The notes: generated by a model from the sequence alone, not told the origin. A stretch of 64,000 bases of DNA from Dactylorhiza incarnata (GCA_033032865.1 JAWHQI010000730.1:186001-250000); one strand, 5' to 3'. Shown: positions 36,901 through 50,654, numbered from the stretch's first letter. Made by a program: numbers and translations.

Positions 36901-39900
36901 TTTAAAGCTTTGGTCTCCTTTCGAGCTAAATACATTATTACAAACCCACTGTATAATGACCACTAAACAAACTGGATGATTATAATTTGATCTCCATTGG
37001 ATGCAGAGCTCGGAGCTCTTTCCAAAAAGGTGTTGTGCGCAAAAATCGGACAACCAGATCTAAAGTTATGGCTGTTACAGTTTATGTGTCGAGAGGAGCC
37101 CGCGTCACCATTGCAACCCCCTGTATATTGACCACTAAAATGAGCTGGAAGGGTTTATAATTTTGCTCCATTGGATGTATGCCTCCGAGCATATTCCGAA
37201 AAGATGATGTGGGCAAAAATCAAACGTACAAATCAAAAGTTATGCCTGTTAGAAGTTTAGGTTTCATTTGGAGCGAAATTTCGCATGACTGCTGCAACGC
37301 TCTAAATATTGACAACTAAATGAACTTGAATGGGTAAAACTTGTGCCCCAATGAAAGTAGTGCTACGAGCTCATTTCGAAAAGGTATTGTGTGGTAAAAT
37401 CAGGCAACCGGATCAAAAGTTGTTGCGGTTTAATATTTGAGTGTCATTTGGAGGTAAATCTCTCATTTTCCCTACAACCCACTGTAGATCAACTGCAAAC
37501 AAACTGGAATGGGTAAAACTTGTTGTCCAATGGATGCAGGGCTGCGATCTCATTCTGAAAAGGCATCGTGGGCAAAAATCAGACAACCGGATCAAAAGTT
37601 ATGGATGTTTGAAGTTTAGGTGCCAATTGGAGAAAACTCCCTCATTTCTACTGCAATCCACTATACGTCGACCAGTAAATGAACTTGATCGATTAAATCC
37701 TATTCTCCTTAGGATGTATGGCTCTGAGCTCTTTCCGAAAAGGTGTTTTGTGCAAAATCCGGACATCCGGATCTAAAGTTATAGCTGTTTGAAGTTTAGG
37801 TGTCAGTTGGAGCTAAATCCCACATAACCACTTCAACTCAGTGTATATCGACCACTAAATGAACTACATTGGGTAAAACTTGCTTTCCATTGAATGTAGG
37901 GCTCAAAGCTCATTTCGAAGAGGTGTTGTGGGCAAAAATCACACAACCTGATCAAAAGTTATGACTGCTTGAAGTTTAGGTGTCATTTGGAGCTACATTT
38001 TGCATTAACAGTGCAATCCGCTCAATATAGACAACTAAATGAACTGTAATGGGTAAAACTTGTGCTTCAATGAATGTAGGACTCCGATAACATTCGTAAA
38101 TGTTGTTGTATGGTGTAAAATCAGGCAACCAGATCAAAAGTTATTGCTCTTTAAAGTTTGAGTGTCATTTGGAGCTAAATCTCTCACTTTCACTACAAAC
38201 CGCATCTAAAATTCTTTCATTTTTAAATTCATTCTCCATTGGATGTTGGGCTCCGATCTCATTATGAAAAGGTATTGTGGGCAAAAATCGGACAACCGGA
38301 TAAAACGTTATAGATCTTTAAAGATTAGGTCTCCTTTCGAGCTAAATGCATTATTACAATCCCGCTGTATATTGACCACTAAAAAAACTGGATGGCTAAA
38401 ATTTGCTCTCCATTGGATGCAGGGCTCGGAGCTCTTTCCAAAAAGGTGTTGTGCGCAAAAATCGGACAACCAGATCAAAAGTTATGGCTGTTACAGTTTA
38501 TGTGTCGAGAGGAGCCCTCGTCACCATTGCAACTCCCTGTATATTGACCACTAAAATGAGCTGGAAAGGTTTATGATTTTGCTCCATTGGATGTATGCCT
38601 CCGAGCATATTCCGAAAAGGTGATGTGGGCAAAAATCAAACGTACAAATCAGAAGTTATGCCTGTTAGAAGTTTAGGTTACATTTGGAGCGAAATTTCAC
38701 ATTAACGCTGCAACGCTCTAAATATTGACAACTAAATGAACTGGAATGGGTAAAACTTGTGCTCCAATGAATGTAGTGCTACGAGCTCATTTCGAAAAGG
38801 TATTGTGTGGTAAAATCAGGAAACCGGATCAAAAGTTGTTGCGGTTTAATGTTTGAGTGTCATTCGGAGCTAAATCTCTCATTTTTCCCTACAACCCACT
38901 GTAGATCAACCGCAAACGAACTGGAATGGGTAAAACTTGTTGTCCAATGGATGCAGGGCTCCGATCTCATTCTGAAAAGGCATTGTAGGCAAAAATCAGA
39001 CAACAGAATCAAAACTTATGGATGTTTGAAGTTTAGGTGTCAATTAGAGCAAACTCCCTCATTTCTACTGCAATCCACTATACGTCGACCACTAAATGAA
39101 CTTGATCGAGTAAATCCTATTATCCTTAGGGTGTATAACTCTGAGCTCTTTCCGAAAAGTTGTTTTGTGCAAAATCCGGACATCCGGATCTAAAGTTATA
39201 GCTGTTTGAAGTTTAGGTGTCAGTTGGAGCTATATCCCACATTACCACTTCAACTCAAAGTATATCGACCACTAAATGAACTACATTGGGTAAAACATTC
39301 TCTCCATTGAATGTACGGCTCAGAGCTCATTTCGAAGAGGTGTTGTGGGCAAAAATCACAAAACCTGATCAAAATTTATGGCTGTTTGAAGTTTATGTGT
39401 AATTTGGAGCTACATTTTGCATTAACAGTGCAACCCGCTCAATATAGACAACTAAATGAGCTGTAATGGGTAAATTTGTGCTTCAATGAATGTAGGGCTC
39501 CGATATCATTCCTAAATGGTGTTGTATGGGGTAAAATCAGGCAACCGGATCAAAAGTTATTGCTGTTTAAAGTTTGAGTGTCATTTGGAGCTAAATCTCT
39601 CACTTTCACTACAAACCGCATCTAAAATTCTTTCATTTTGAAATTTATGTGTCATTTGGAGCTAAATCTCGCATTACCACGACAACCCACTATATATCGA
39701 CCTCTAAACGACCTTGAATGGATTAAATTCGTTCTCCTTTGGATTTTGGGCTCCGATCTCATTACGAAAAGGTATTGTGGGCGAAAATAGGACAACCGGA
39801 TAAAAAGTTATGGATCTTTGAAGCTTAGGTCCCCTTTCGAGCTAAATGCATTATTACAAACCCATTGTATATTAACCACTAAACAAACCTAATGGGTAAA

Positions 39901-42780
39901 ATTTGCTCTCCATTGGATGCAGGGCTCAGAGCTTTTTCCAAAAAGGTGTTGTGCGCAAAAATCAGGCAACCAGATCAAAAGTTATGGCTGTTACAGTTTA
40001 TGTGTCGAGAGGAGCCCTCGTCACCATTGCAACCCCCTGTATATTGACCACTAAAATGAGCTGGAACGGTTTATGATTTTGCTCCATTGGATGTATGCCT
40101 CCGAGCATATTCCGAAAAGGTGATGTGGGCAAAAATCAAACGTACAAATCAAAAGTTATGTCTGTTAGAAGTTTAGGTGTCATTTGGAGCGAAATTTCGC
40201 ATTACCGCTGCAACGCTCTAAATATTGACAACTAAATGAACTGGAATGGGTAAAACTTGTGCTCCAAAGAATGTAGTGCTACGAGCTCATTTCGAAAAGG
40301 TGTTGTGTGGTAAAATCAGGCAACCGGATCAAAAGTTGTTGCGGTTTAATGTTTGAGTGTCATTTGGAGCTAAATCTCTCATTTTTCCCTACAACCCACT
40401 ATAGATCAACCACAAACGAACTGGAATGGGTAATACTTATTGTCCAATGGATGCAGGGCTCCGATCTCATTCTGAAAAGGAGTTGTGAGGAAAAATCAGA
40501 CAAACGGATAAAAAGTTATGGATGTTTGAAGTTTAGGTGCCAATTGGAGCAAACTCCCTCATTTCTACTGCAATCCACTATACGTCGACCACTAAATGAA
40601 TTTGATTGAGTAAATCCTATTCTCCTTAGGATGTATGGCACTGAGCTCTTTCCGAAGAGGTGTTCTGTGCAAAATCTGGATATCCGGATCTAAAGTAATA
40701 GATGTTTGAAGTTTAGGTGTCAGTTGGAGTTAAATCCCACATTACCACTTTAACTCAGTGTATATCGACCACTAAATGAACTACATTGGGTAAAACTTTC
40801 TCTCCATTGAATGTAGGGCTCAGAGCTCATTTCGAAGAGGTGTTGTGGGCAAAAATCACACAACCTGATCAAAAGTTGTGGCTGTTTGAAGTTTAGGTGT
40901 CTTTTGGAGCTACATTTTGCATTAACAGTGCAACCCGCTCAATATAGACAACTAAATGAACTGCAATAGGTAAAACTTGTGCTTCAATGAATGTAGGGCT
41001 CCGATATCATTCATAAATGGTGTTGTATGGGGTAAAATCAGGCAACCAGATCAAAAGTTATTGCTCTTTAAAGTTTGAGTGTCATTTGGAGCTAAATCTC
41101 TCACTTTCACTACAAACCGCATTCAAAATTCTTTCATTTTGAAATTTATGTGTCATTTGGAGCTAAATCTCGTATTAATACTACAACCTACTGTATATTG
41201 ACCTTTAAACGACCTTGAATGTGTTAAATTCGTTCTCCATTGGATTTTGGGCTCCGATCTCATTACGAAAAGGTATTGTGGGTGAAAATCAGACAACCGG
41301 ATAAAAAGTTATGGATCTTTAAGGCTTAGGAGTCCTTTTGAGCTAAATAAATTATTTCAAACCCGATGTATATTGACCACTAAACAAAATGGATGGGTAA
41401 AATTTGCTCTCCATTGGATGCAGGGCTCCGAGCTCTTTCCAAAAAGGTGTTGTGTGCGCAAAAATCGGACAACCAGATCAAAAGTTATGGCTGTTACAGT
41501 TTATGTGTCGAGAGGAGCCCTCGTCACCATTGCAACCCCATGTATATTGACCACTAAAATGAGCTGGAAGGGTTTATGATTTTGCTCCATTGGATGTCTG
41601 CCTCCGAGCATATTCCGAAAAGGTGATGTGGGTAAAAATCAAACGTACAAATCAAAAGTTATGCCTGTTAGAAATTTATGTGTCATTTGGAGCGAAATTT
41701 CACATTACCGCTGCAACGCTCTAAATATGGACAACTAAATGAACTGGAATGGGTAAAACTTGTGCTCCAATGAATGTAGTGCTACGAGCTCATTTCGAAA
41801 AGGTGTTGTGTGGTAAAATCAGGCAACCGGATCAAAAGTTGTTGCGGTTTAATGTTTGAGTGTCATTTGGAGCTAAATCTCTCATTTTTCCCTACAACCC
41901 ACTGTAGATCAACCGCAAACGAACTGGAATGGGTAAAACTTATTGTCCAATGGATGCAGGGCTCCGATCTTATTCTGAAAAGGCGTTGTGGGCAAAAATC
42001 AGACAACCGGATCAAAAGTTATGGATGTTTGAAGTTTAGGTGCCAATTGGAGCAAACTCCCTAATTTCTACTGCAATCCACTATATGTCGACCACTAAAT
42101 GAACTTGATCGAGTAAATCCTATTCTCCTTAAGATGTATGGCACTGAGCTCTTTCCGAAAAGGTGTTTTGTGCAAAATTCGGACATCCGGATCTAAAGTT
42201 ATAGCTGTTTGAAGTTTAGGTGTCAGTTGGAGCTAAATCCCACATTACCACTTCAACCCAGTGTATATCGACCACCAAATGAACTACATTGGGTAAAACT
42301 TGCTCTCCATTGAATGTAGGGCTCAGAGCTCATTTCGAAGAGATGTTGTGGGCAAAAATCACACAACCTGATCAAAAGTTATGGCTGTTTGAAGTTTAGG
42401 TATCATTTGGAGCTACATTTTGCATTAACAGTGCAACCCGCTCAATATAGACAACTAAATGAACTGCAATGGGTAAAACTTGTGCTTCAATGAATGTAGG
42501 GCTCCGATATCATTCCTAAATAGTGTTGTAAGGGGTAAAATCAGGCAACCGGATCAAAAGTTATTGCTCTTTATAGTTTGAGTGTCATTTGGAGCTAAAT
42601 CTCTCACTTTCACTACAAACCGCATCTACAATTCTTTCATTTTGAAATTTATGTGTCATTTGGAGCTAAATCTCGCATTAACACTACAACCCTATGTATA
42701 TCGACCTCTAAAAGACCTTGAATGGGTTACGTTCGTTCTCCATTGGATTTGGGCTCCGATCTCATTACGAAAAGGTATTG
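31000..42780. repeat. Tandem duplication of a four-unit satellite block (about 5.85 kb)
   Basis: Private variants recur at a distance of ~5845 bases: cccactgtataatgacc (31100 and 36945), gcatgactgctgcaacg (31438 and 37284), the short monomer fusion around 32376 and 38218, and gtaatagatgtttgaag (34849 and 40694). From about 35.25 kb the offset becomes ~5920 because the first block lost 73 bases. Similarity falls back to background near 42.78 kb. Confidence 0.8.
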
Positions 42781-45700
42781 TGGGCGAAAATCGGACAACC
42801 GGATAAAAAGTTATGGATCTTTAAAGCTTAGGTCTCCTTTCGAGCTAAATACATTATTTGAACCCCGATGTATATTGACCACTAAACAAACTGGATGTGT
42901 AAAAGTTGCTCTCCATTGGATGCAGGGCTCCGAGCTCTTTCCAAAAAGGTGTTGTGCGCAAAAATCGGACAACCAGGTCAAAATTTATTGCTGTTACAGT
43001 TTATGTGTCGAGAGGAGCCCTCGTCACCATTACAACCCCCTGTATATTGACCACTAAAATGAGCTGGAAGGGTTTATAATTTTGCTCCGTTGGATGTCTG
43101 CCTCCGAGCATATTCCGAAAAGGTGATGTGGGCAAAAATCAAACGTCAAATCAAAAGTTATGCCTGTTAGAAGTTTATGTGTCATTTGGAGCGAAATTTC
43201 GCATTACCGCTGCAACGCTCTAAATATTAACAACTAAATGAACTGGAATCGGTAAAACTTGTGCTCCAATGAATGTAGTGCTAAGGGCTCATTTCAAAAA
43301 GGTGTTGTGTGGTAAAATCAGGCAACGGGATAAAAAGTTGTTGCGGTTTAATGTTTGAGTGTCATTTGGAGCAAAATCTCTCATTTTTCCCTACAACCCA
43401 CTGTAGATCCACCTCAAACGAACTGGAATGGGTAAAACTTGTTGTACAATGGATGCAGGGCTCCGATCTCATTCTGAAAAGGTGTTGTGGGCATAAATCA
43501 TACAACCGGATCAAAAGTTATGGATGTTTGAAGTTTAGGTGCCAATTGGAGCAAACCCCCCCATTTCTACTGCAATCCACTATACGTCGATCACTAAATG
43601 AACTTGATCGAGTAAATCCAATTCTACCTAGGATGTATGACTCTGAGCTTTTTCCGAAAAGGTGTTCTGTGCAAAATCCGGACTTCCGGATCTAAAGTTA
43701 TAGTTGTTTGAAGTTTAGGTGTCAGTTGGAGCTAAATCCCACATTACCACTTCATCTCAGTGTATATCGACCACTAAATGAACTACATTGGGTAAAACTT
43801 GCTCTCCATTGAATGTAGGGCTCAGAGCTCATTTCGAAGAGGTGTTGTGGGCAAAAATCACACAACCTGATCAAAACTTATGGTTGTTTGAAGTTTAGGT
43901 GTCATTTGGAGCTACATTTTGCATTAACAGTGCATCCCGCTCAATATAGACAACTAAATGAATGGTAATGGGTAAAACGTGTGCTTCAATGAATGTAGGG
44001 CTCCGATATCATTCCTAAATGGTGTTGTATGGGGTAAAATCAGGCAACCGGATCAAAAGGTATTGCTCTTTAAAGTTTGAGTGTCATTTGGAGCTAAATC
44101 TCTCACTTTCACTACAAACCGCATCTAAAATGCTTTCATTTTGAAATTTATGTGTCATTTGGAGCTAAATCTCGCATTACCACTACAACCCACTGTATAT
44201 CGACCTCTAAACGACCTTGAATGGGTTAAATTCATTCTCCATTGGATTTTGGGCTCCGATCTCATTACGAAAAGGTATTGTGGGCAAAAATCGGACAACC
44301 GGATAAAAAGTTATTGATCTTTAAAGCTTAGGTCTCCTTTCGAGCTAAATGCATTATTACAAACCCGCTGTATATTGACCACTAAAAAAACCGGATGGGT
44401 AAAATTTGCTCTCCACTGGATGCAGGGCTCGGAGCTCTTTCCAAAAAGGTGTTGTGCGCAAAAATCGGACAACTAGATCAAAAGTTATGGCTGTTACAGT
44501 TTATGTGTCGAGAGGAGCCCTCATCACCATTGCAACCCCCTGTATATTGACCACTAAAATGAGCTGGAAGGGTTTATGATTTTGCTCCATTGGATGTATG
44601 CCTCCGAGCATATTCCGAAAAGGTGATGTGGGCAAAAACCAAACGTACAAATCAAAAGTTATGCATGTTAGAAGTTTAGGTGTCATTTGGAGCGAAATTT
44701 CGCATTACCGCTGCAACGCTCTAAATATTGACAACTAAATGAACTGGAATGGGTAAAACTTGTGCTCCAATGAATGTAGTGCTACGACCTCATTTCGAAA
44801 AGATGTTGTGTGATCAAATCAGGCAACCGGATCAAAAGTCGTTGCGGTTTAATGTTTGACTGTCATTTGGAGCTAAATCTCTCATTTTTTCCTACAACCC
44901 ACTATAGATCAACCGCAAACGAACTGGAATGGGTAAAACTTGTTGTCCAATGGATGCAGGGCTCCGATCTCATTCTGAAAAGGTGTTGTGGGCTAAAATC
45001 AGACAACCGGGTCAAAAGTTATGGATGTTTAAAGTTTAGGTGCCAATTGGAGCAAACTCCCTCATTTCTACTACAATCCACTCTACGTCGACCACTAAAT
45101 GAACTTGATCGAGTAAATCCTATTCTCCTTAGGATGTATGGCTCTGAGCTCTTTCCGAAAAGGTGTTTTGTGCAAAATCCGGACATCCGGATCTAAAGTT
45201 ATAGCTGTTTGAAGTTTAGGTGTAGGTTGGAGCTAAATCCCACATTACCACTTCAACTCAATGTATATCGACCACTAAATGAACTACATTGGGTAAAACT
45301 TGCTCTCCATTGAATGTAGGGCTCAGGGCTCATTTCGAAGAGGTGTTGTGGGCAAAAATCACACAAACTGATCAAAAGTTATGGCTGTTTGATGTTTAGG
45401 TGTCATTTGGAGCTACATTTTGCATTAACAGTGCAACCCGCTCAATATAGACAACTAAATGAACTGTAATGGGTAAAACTTATGCTTCAATGAATGTAGG
45501 GCTCCGATATCATTCCTAAATGGTGTTGTATGGGGTAAAATCAGACAACCGGATCAATTGTTATTGCTCTGTTAATGTTTGAGTGTCATTTGGAGCTAAA
45601 TCTCTCACTTTCACTACAAACCGCATCTAAAATTCTTTCATTTTGAAATTTATGTGTCATTTGGAGCTAAATCTCGCATTGCCACTACAAACCACTGTAT

Positions 45701-46162
45701 ATCGACCTCTAAACGACCTTGAATGGTTTAAATTCATTCTCCATCAGATTTTGGGCTCCGATCTCATTACGAAAAGGTATTGTGGGCAAAAATCGGACAA
45801 CAGGATAAAAAGTTATGGATCTTTAAATTTTAGGTCTCCTTTCGAGCTAAATACATTATTACAAACCCGCTGTATATTGACCACTAAACAAACTGGATGG
45901 GTAAAATTTGCTCTCCATTGGATGCAGGGCTCGGAGCTCTTTCCAAAAAGGTGTGGTGCGCAAAAATCGGACAACCAGATCAAAAGTTATGGCTGTTAAA
46001 GTTTATGTGTTGAGAGGAGCCCTCATCACCATTGCAACCCCCTGTATATTGACCACTAAAATGAGATGGAAGGGTTTATGATTTTGCTCCATTGGATGTA
46101 TGCCTCCGAGCATATTCCGAAAAGGTGATGTGGGCAAAAATCAAACGTACAAATCAAAAGTT

Positions 46163-46167
46163 ATGCC
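46163..46167. repeat. Presumed left target duplication of copy G
   Basis: atgcc, the satellite bases directly before the LTR. The partner copy is beyond the window, so it cannot be verified here. Confidence 0.5.
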
Positions 46168-46637
46168 TGTTTTTTACCCGGGAAACCGCTTTCAAGAGGA
46201 TTACTCGCAGACCGAGCGGTTTGCGGATCCAAGTCGCCCGGCTCAGGTTAAACGAGATTCATCAGTACCAGCTACCACAGGCCGGGCGGTCTGACATAAT
46301 TCAGACCGCCTCCAAGTATTAAAGATAATCCAAGCCCAAGTCCAACAGGGCAAGTCGCGGTCTCAAGTCGGAGATCGCGCGGTTTGTGCCATGGAGACAG
46401 GCCAAGGTTCGAGGTCAAAGAACAAGCCGCGGTCTCAAGACAGAGACAGCTCGGATAGCATCGTCGCCTTGGTCGCATCACCTTCAGCTCCTGGTCAGAC
46501 AGGCCGGAAGGGCAAGCCGCCAAGCCGCGCGGCTTCTTTCCTTCCTTCTTTGTGTATCCCGTCACCGCCTGCCCGTTTCTCCTGTACCCGGGCAGGCGGT
46601 TATTTTATCCCTGCCCGTTCGGGCAGGCCCCCAAGCC

Positions 46638-46645
46638 TATAAATA
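46638..46645 (+). promoter_or_regulatory. TATA box of LTR G
   Basis: TATAAATA, preceded by the 12-bp inverted repeat ACCGCCTGCCCG / CGGGCAGGCGGT and the cctgcccgttcgggcagg palindrome. Confidence 0.75.
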
Positions 46646-46805
46646 GGGGGCGGCACTGTTCCCAAGGCACGCAGACTCGAATCTAGGAGCTCGCTTGTTT
46701 GAGCTGCGGACTCGAGTTTCTCGTCTTGCGGACTGTCTGACCGGCCGGCTTCTCTTTTCCTGCACTTGTAACCCGCTGTAACCCCTTCTTTCTAATCAAA
46801 GGAAA

Positions 46806-46839
46806 GCCCTTCGCAGGAGTGGCATTTGCCGCGGCGGGC
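46806..46839 (+). terminator. R/U5 hairpin of LTR G
   Basis: GCCCTTCGC / GCGGCGGGC, loop aggagtggcatttgcc; one mismatch in the stem. Confidence 0.6.
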
Positions 46840-46945
46840 AAAGTGTGGCCTTGACCGCTGCTAGCGGTCTCATTCTTCTGCACAAAAAGTAACCGGCAAC
46901 CCGCAGCCTCCGGTTTCCCTCGGAGGTGCGATTTCGGACCCAACA

Positions 46946-46965
46946 GAAACACGCGACCTTCAGAT
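46946..46965 (+). promoter_or_regulatory. Primer-binding block of copy G
   Basis: gaaacacgcgaccttcagat directly after the LTR, identical to A, C and D. Confidence 0.6.
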
Positions 46966-46997
46966 CGCGGATTGTCGGTGAAATCCTTTTCGCCACG

Positions 46998-49900
46998 ATG
47001 TCAGACCGCCAGTTCCCCCTTGGGGACCGCTCCGATCATAGCGAGGACTCTTTGTGGGAAGCCCTGGAGCAATCAATGAGAGAAGCCGAGCGAGCTCAGA
47101 GGGCCACTCATCAGCGACTTGAAGCGATCAGTCAGACTTTAACAATGCTAACTGAGCGACTAGTTCCGCAACAAGCCGCGGCTAATCAGGCGGTGACCCC
47201 GGTCCTTCCTCCACCTCCTCCTTACCCGCTACCGCAAGCCGCTAATTTCCAGCTCCACCAAGAAGACCTTGCGGCTAGGAAAAACTTCTATCAGGAAGCC
47301 GCGCACAACATGCCAGTTCGAGTCCTCGACTTCCAGGGGGCGACTTCTCACGCTGCCCACCTTTCCTACCCGCAGGAGGGCGCGGCCCGTCTCTCCTACC
47401 AGCCTGAAGTTCCTATTCATCACTCCTACCCGCCAGAAGCTGCTGCCCGGTCTTCTTATCAGGCGGCTTGTCCGCGAATAGCCGCAGCTCCGGCAGCTTA
47501 TTACCCTGCTCCTCTGTATGAAGATATGGAAGAAACTTCTCCCTTTGTGCACGAAGTCAGAGGGGAGCCTGCCCCTAATAATTTCAGGGAGCCTCGCCTG
47601 CCAGCTTTCAATGGGGAGACTGATCCCACGGTTCATTTACAAGCTTTCGAGTCAGCCATTGCTCTCAGAACCTTAACTGATGCAACTAAGTGCAAGCTTC
47701 TTGTAACCTCCTTTGAAGGACAAGCGAGGGAATGGTCTTACGGTTTGCACCCCAGGTCGATCCGTTGTTTCGCGGAGCTGCGAAGTGAATTCCTGCTGAG
47801 ATTCTCTACCTCGAGGAAGAGAAAGAGTGGCCCGACGGCCCTTTTCGATATAAAACAACGGGAAGACGAGACGTGGGCTCGTTTTGTGGACCGCTTCCAG
47901 AAAGAGACCATGGAAGTCCAAAATGTGGACCCGGAGCTGTATAGGGTTGCCCTCATCCATGGCCTAAGAGAGGGCCCCCTAAAGTTCGAAGGAAATATAA
48001 GGGAGCCTAAGACTTATCAGGAAATGATAAGTTTGGCAAATATGTTTATCAGAGGAGAGAAGAGCAATCCGGACTACGTCGCGAAGCTGGTAAGAGGCAA
48101 GGAGCAGTCAAATCCGTCCTTCCATCATCCACCATCGAATCAGTCCCACTTTGATCCCCGTTCCCAAAGGGGGAGGAACTACAAAAATATGCAACCATTT
48201 ATGGGCCATCAACGGTTTCAAGATCAAAAACCACCGTTGGCTGTCGCTCTCGCTCCATCCGCTCCCCTTCCGCAAATCATGCCGGTATATTTACAACAGT
48301 ATGCCACGCAGCCACCTCCAATTATTCCATCAATTCAATACGATGATTTGCAAGAGTCATTCACTCCCCTAAACGTCACCATGGACGAAGTAGTCCAGAT
48401 TCTGCAAAAGAGGCCAGATTTCAAAAGGCCTGCTCCTCTGAAGTCGGATATTCGCAATCGAAATCCGAACCTTTATTGTGAATATCATAAAGAGGGGGGA
48501 CATCTAACTGAAGACTGTCGAGCTCTTCGTCTGCTTATAGAAAGACTCCTGGGAGAAGGAAAGCTCCGGGGTCTAGTTCGGAAAGATAAAACTACTGAGC
48601 CAACTACCGAGAAGAAAAAGGAGAAGGAAACAGTAGAAGTGACCTGGGAATGCGCCGACGTCGAGGACGCCGGCTACTATGGTGACATCCATCCTTCTAC
48701 CGAATGCGTCGAAGTCAATGATGTGGGCCCCTTAGGGGACATCTATTGTATCCATGGGGGAGCTGGAGCGGAATCATCTCGCAAATCCAGCATTGCGAGA
48801 GTTCTAAAGCAGGAAGTGGCAGCCACTACAAGTTCTCCTCCCGAAAGCACTATTGTCACGTTTGGTCAGGATGACCTTCCCCCCAATGCTAATCCTTTCG
48901 ATGATGTGGTGGTTATCAAGGCCGTCATTGAAAACTATACAGTCCACAAGATTCTGATTGATACCGGCAGCTCCGTCAATCTCCTTTTCAGCCCGACTTT
49001 CGAGGCCCTGAAGATCGGAAAGCATCTGCTTTCCACCGATGGGCCCCTCTACAGTTTTTCTGGGGAGAAGAAGGAAGTAGAGGGTTCAGTGAAGCTCCTG
49101 GTCTCTCTTGGAGGAGTAATAAAGTTGATCAATTTCGTAGTAGTAGATGCCCCGAGCAACTACTGTGCTATCTTCGGGAGGCCGATTCTCAATGCGTATA
49201 GGGCAGTAGTGTCCACCTTTCACCTTGCCCTCAAGTTCGCTGCTGATGGAAAGCAGTATCGGGTCAGAAGCAACCCAAAGGTAGCTCGGGAGTGCTACGT
49301 CCGAACTGTCAACATGGTCACCGACGCTCCACTTCCCAAGATCACGGATGAGGTTTTGGAGGTTGCTGAGTCTTCAGAAACCGCCGAGGAAAGCGCAGAA
49401 CGGACAGGGACTTACCTGGAACCTGCCCAGGAGACCCAAGAGGTTCCTATTGCTGAAGAGGAAGGAAAGAACTTGATCATCAACGCCGAGCTATCAGATG
49501 AAGAGAAGGTTCAGTTGATCTCCTGCCTGTTGGAGAATCTAGACATCTTCGCCTGGTCAGCAGAAGATATGCCTGGGGTAGATCCAGATGTCGCGTGCCA
49601 TCACCTCAACATTTTTCCTGAATACAAGCCAATCCAACAGAAGAAGAGGGAGGTAGCAACCAAGCTGGCGGTACCCATCAAAGAAGAAGTTGCAAAACTT
49701 CTTAAAGCCAATTTCATTTCTGAAATCCAGTATCCCACCTGGATGTCGAATGTAGTGATGGTGAAAAAATCTGGGGGGAAATGGCGTATATGTGTAGATT
49801 TCACTAAACTCAATAAAGCATGTCCCAAGGATTGTTATCCCTTGCCTCGGATAGATGTTTTGGTAGATTCCGCGGTGAGATATAATTTCATGAGTTTCCT

Positions 49901-50047
49901 AGATGCATTTTCTGGTTACCACCAGATTAAGATGCATAAGCCTGATATCCCGCATACGTCCTTCATTACCAATGACGGGTGTTATTGTTATCTCGTCATG
50001 CCTTTCGGACTCAAAAACGCGGGTGCGACATATCAGAGGATGATGGA
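46998..50047 (+). pseudogene. gag-pol: gag-pol of copy G, first part (gag, protease, start of RT)
   Basis: Open from the ATG at 46998 (MSDRQFPLGDRS) to the insertion of C. gag capsid-like domain at about 47550-48050, CHHC knuckle near 48470-48515, protease with GAT ACC GGC (DTG) at 48960-48968, then RT up to the block MPFGLKNAGATYQRMM. The last five bases (atgga, 50043-50047) are C's target duplication. Translation would read into C's LTR and stop at about 50204. Without C the frame joins codon-perfectly to 56643, so C did not hit a frame already shifted at this point. gag and protease here are close to copy B; the segment from about 49.4 kb is close to copy A. Confidence 0.93.
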
Positions 50048-50134
50048 TGTTTACCCAGAAATCGGCGATCCTTTTCGAGGAGATTTTTTCTGCGTTTCTC
50101 TTACAGGTCATGCGGCTAGGGATCTCCTTCCCGC

Positions 50135-50645
50135 CCAGCAGGGGCGGTCTCCTTCCTCAGGTCGCCCAGCCAGGGCGGCCTCCTCCTTTAGACCGCGCGG
50201 GTAGGCGGTCTCGTCCTTCAGACCGCGCGGGTAGGCGGCCTCCCCCTTCAGACCCAGCAGGGGCGGCCTCCCCCTTCAGACCCAGCAGGGGCGGCCTCCT
50301 CCTTTAGACCGCGCGGGTAGGTGGTCTCGTCCTTCAGACCGCGCGGGTAGGCGGCCTCCCCCCTTCAGACCCAGCAGGGGCGGCCTCCTCCTTTAGACCG
50401 CGAGGGTAGGCGGTCTCGTCCTTCAGACCGCGCGGGTAGGCGGCCTCCCCCTACAGACCTAGCAGCTGCGGCCTCCTCCTTTAGACCGCGCGGGTAGGCG
50501 GTCTCGTCCTTCAGGCCGCGCGGGTAGGCGGCCTCCCCCTTTAGACCCAGCAGGGGCGGCCTCCTCCTTTAGACCGCACGGGTAGGCGGTCTCATCCTTC
50601 AGACCGCGCGGGTAGGCGGTCTCCATTGTTCAGACCGCGCGGGTA
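50135..50645. repeat. 28/30-bp minisatellite in U3 of the 5' LTR of C
   Basis: Alternating 30-base units built on gaccgcgcgggtaggcggtc and 28-base units built on gacccagcaggggcggcctc. Units of the first type can fold GACCGC/GCGGTC with an 8-base loop. The equivalent array in the 3' LTR is 55630-56108. Confidence 0.9.
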
Positions 50646-50654
50646 GGGATCCGG

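Larger units (their letters stand above)
30385..46167. repeat. Satellite DNA, right block: continuing higher-order array
   Basis: The same eight-monomer order as the left block. Higher-order units start (at the monomer reading aatgaacttgatcgag or its variant) at 31828, 33244, 34744, 36176, 37673, 39090, 40590, 42093, 43592 and 45093; lengths are 1416, 1500, 1432, 1497, 1417, 1500, 1503, 1499 and 1501. The first unit (to 31827) completes the one cut by copy B, and the last is cut by copy G. The short units have lost 73 or ~84 bases in the third/fourth monomers. No gene is present; frames that look open are by-products of the 180-base period. Confidence 0.95.
46168..46945 (+). repeat. 5' LTR of copy G (778 bp)
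   Basis: Starts TGTTTTTTACCCGGG, ends GGACCCAACA. It resembles the LTRs of B throughout. Confidence 0.93.

Noticed and set aside
12763..46000. Many open frames of 60-138 codons with recurring peptides in the satellite
   Set aside because: Monomers are ~180 bases, a multiple of three, so one open frame repeats. Frames are cut by stops and indels in other monomer types, starts vary, and there is no promoter or domain. Best read as satellite.
12217..46167. Naming the array the functional centromere
   Set aside because: Monomer size and HOR structure fit, but nothing in sequence alone shows CENH3 occupancy.
50047..50307. Proline-rich frames in the LTR minisatellites of C and E
   Set aside because: GC-rich tandem units give open frames by composition; their position in U3 and the hairpin dyads explain them better.
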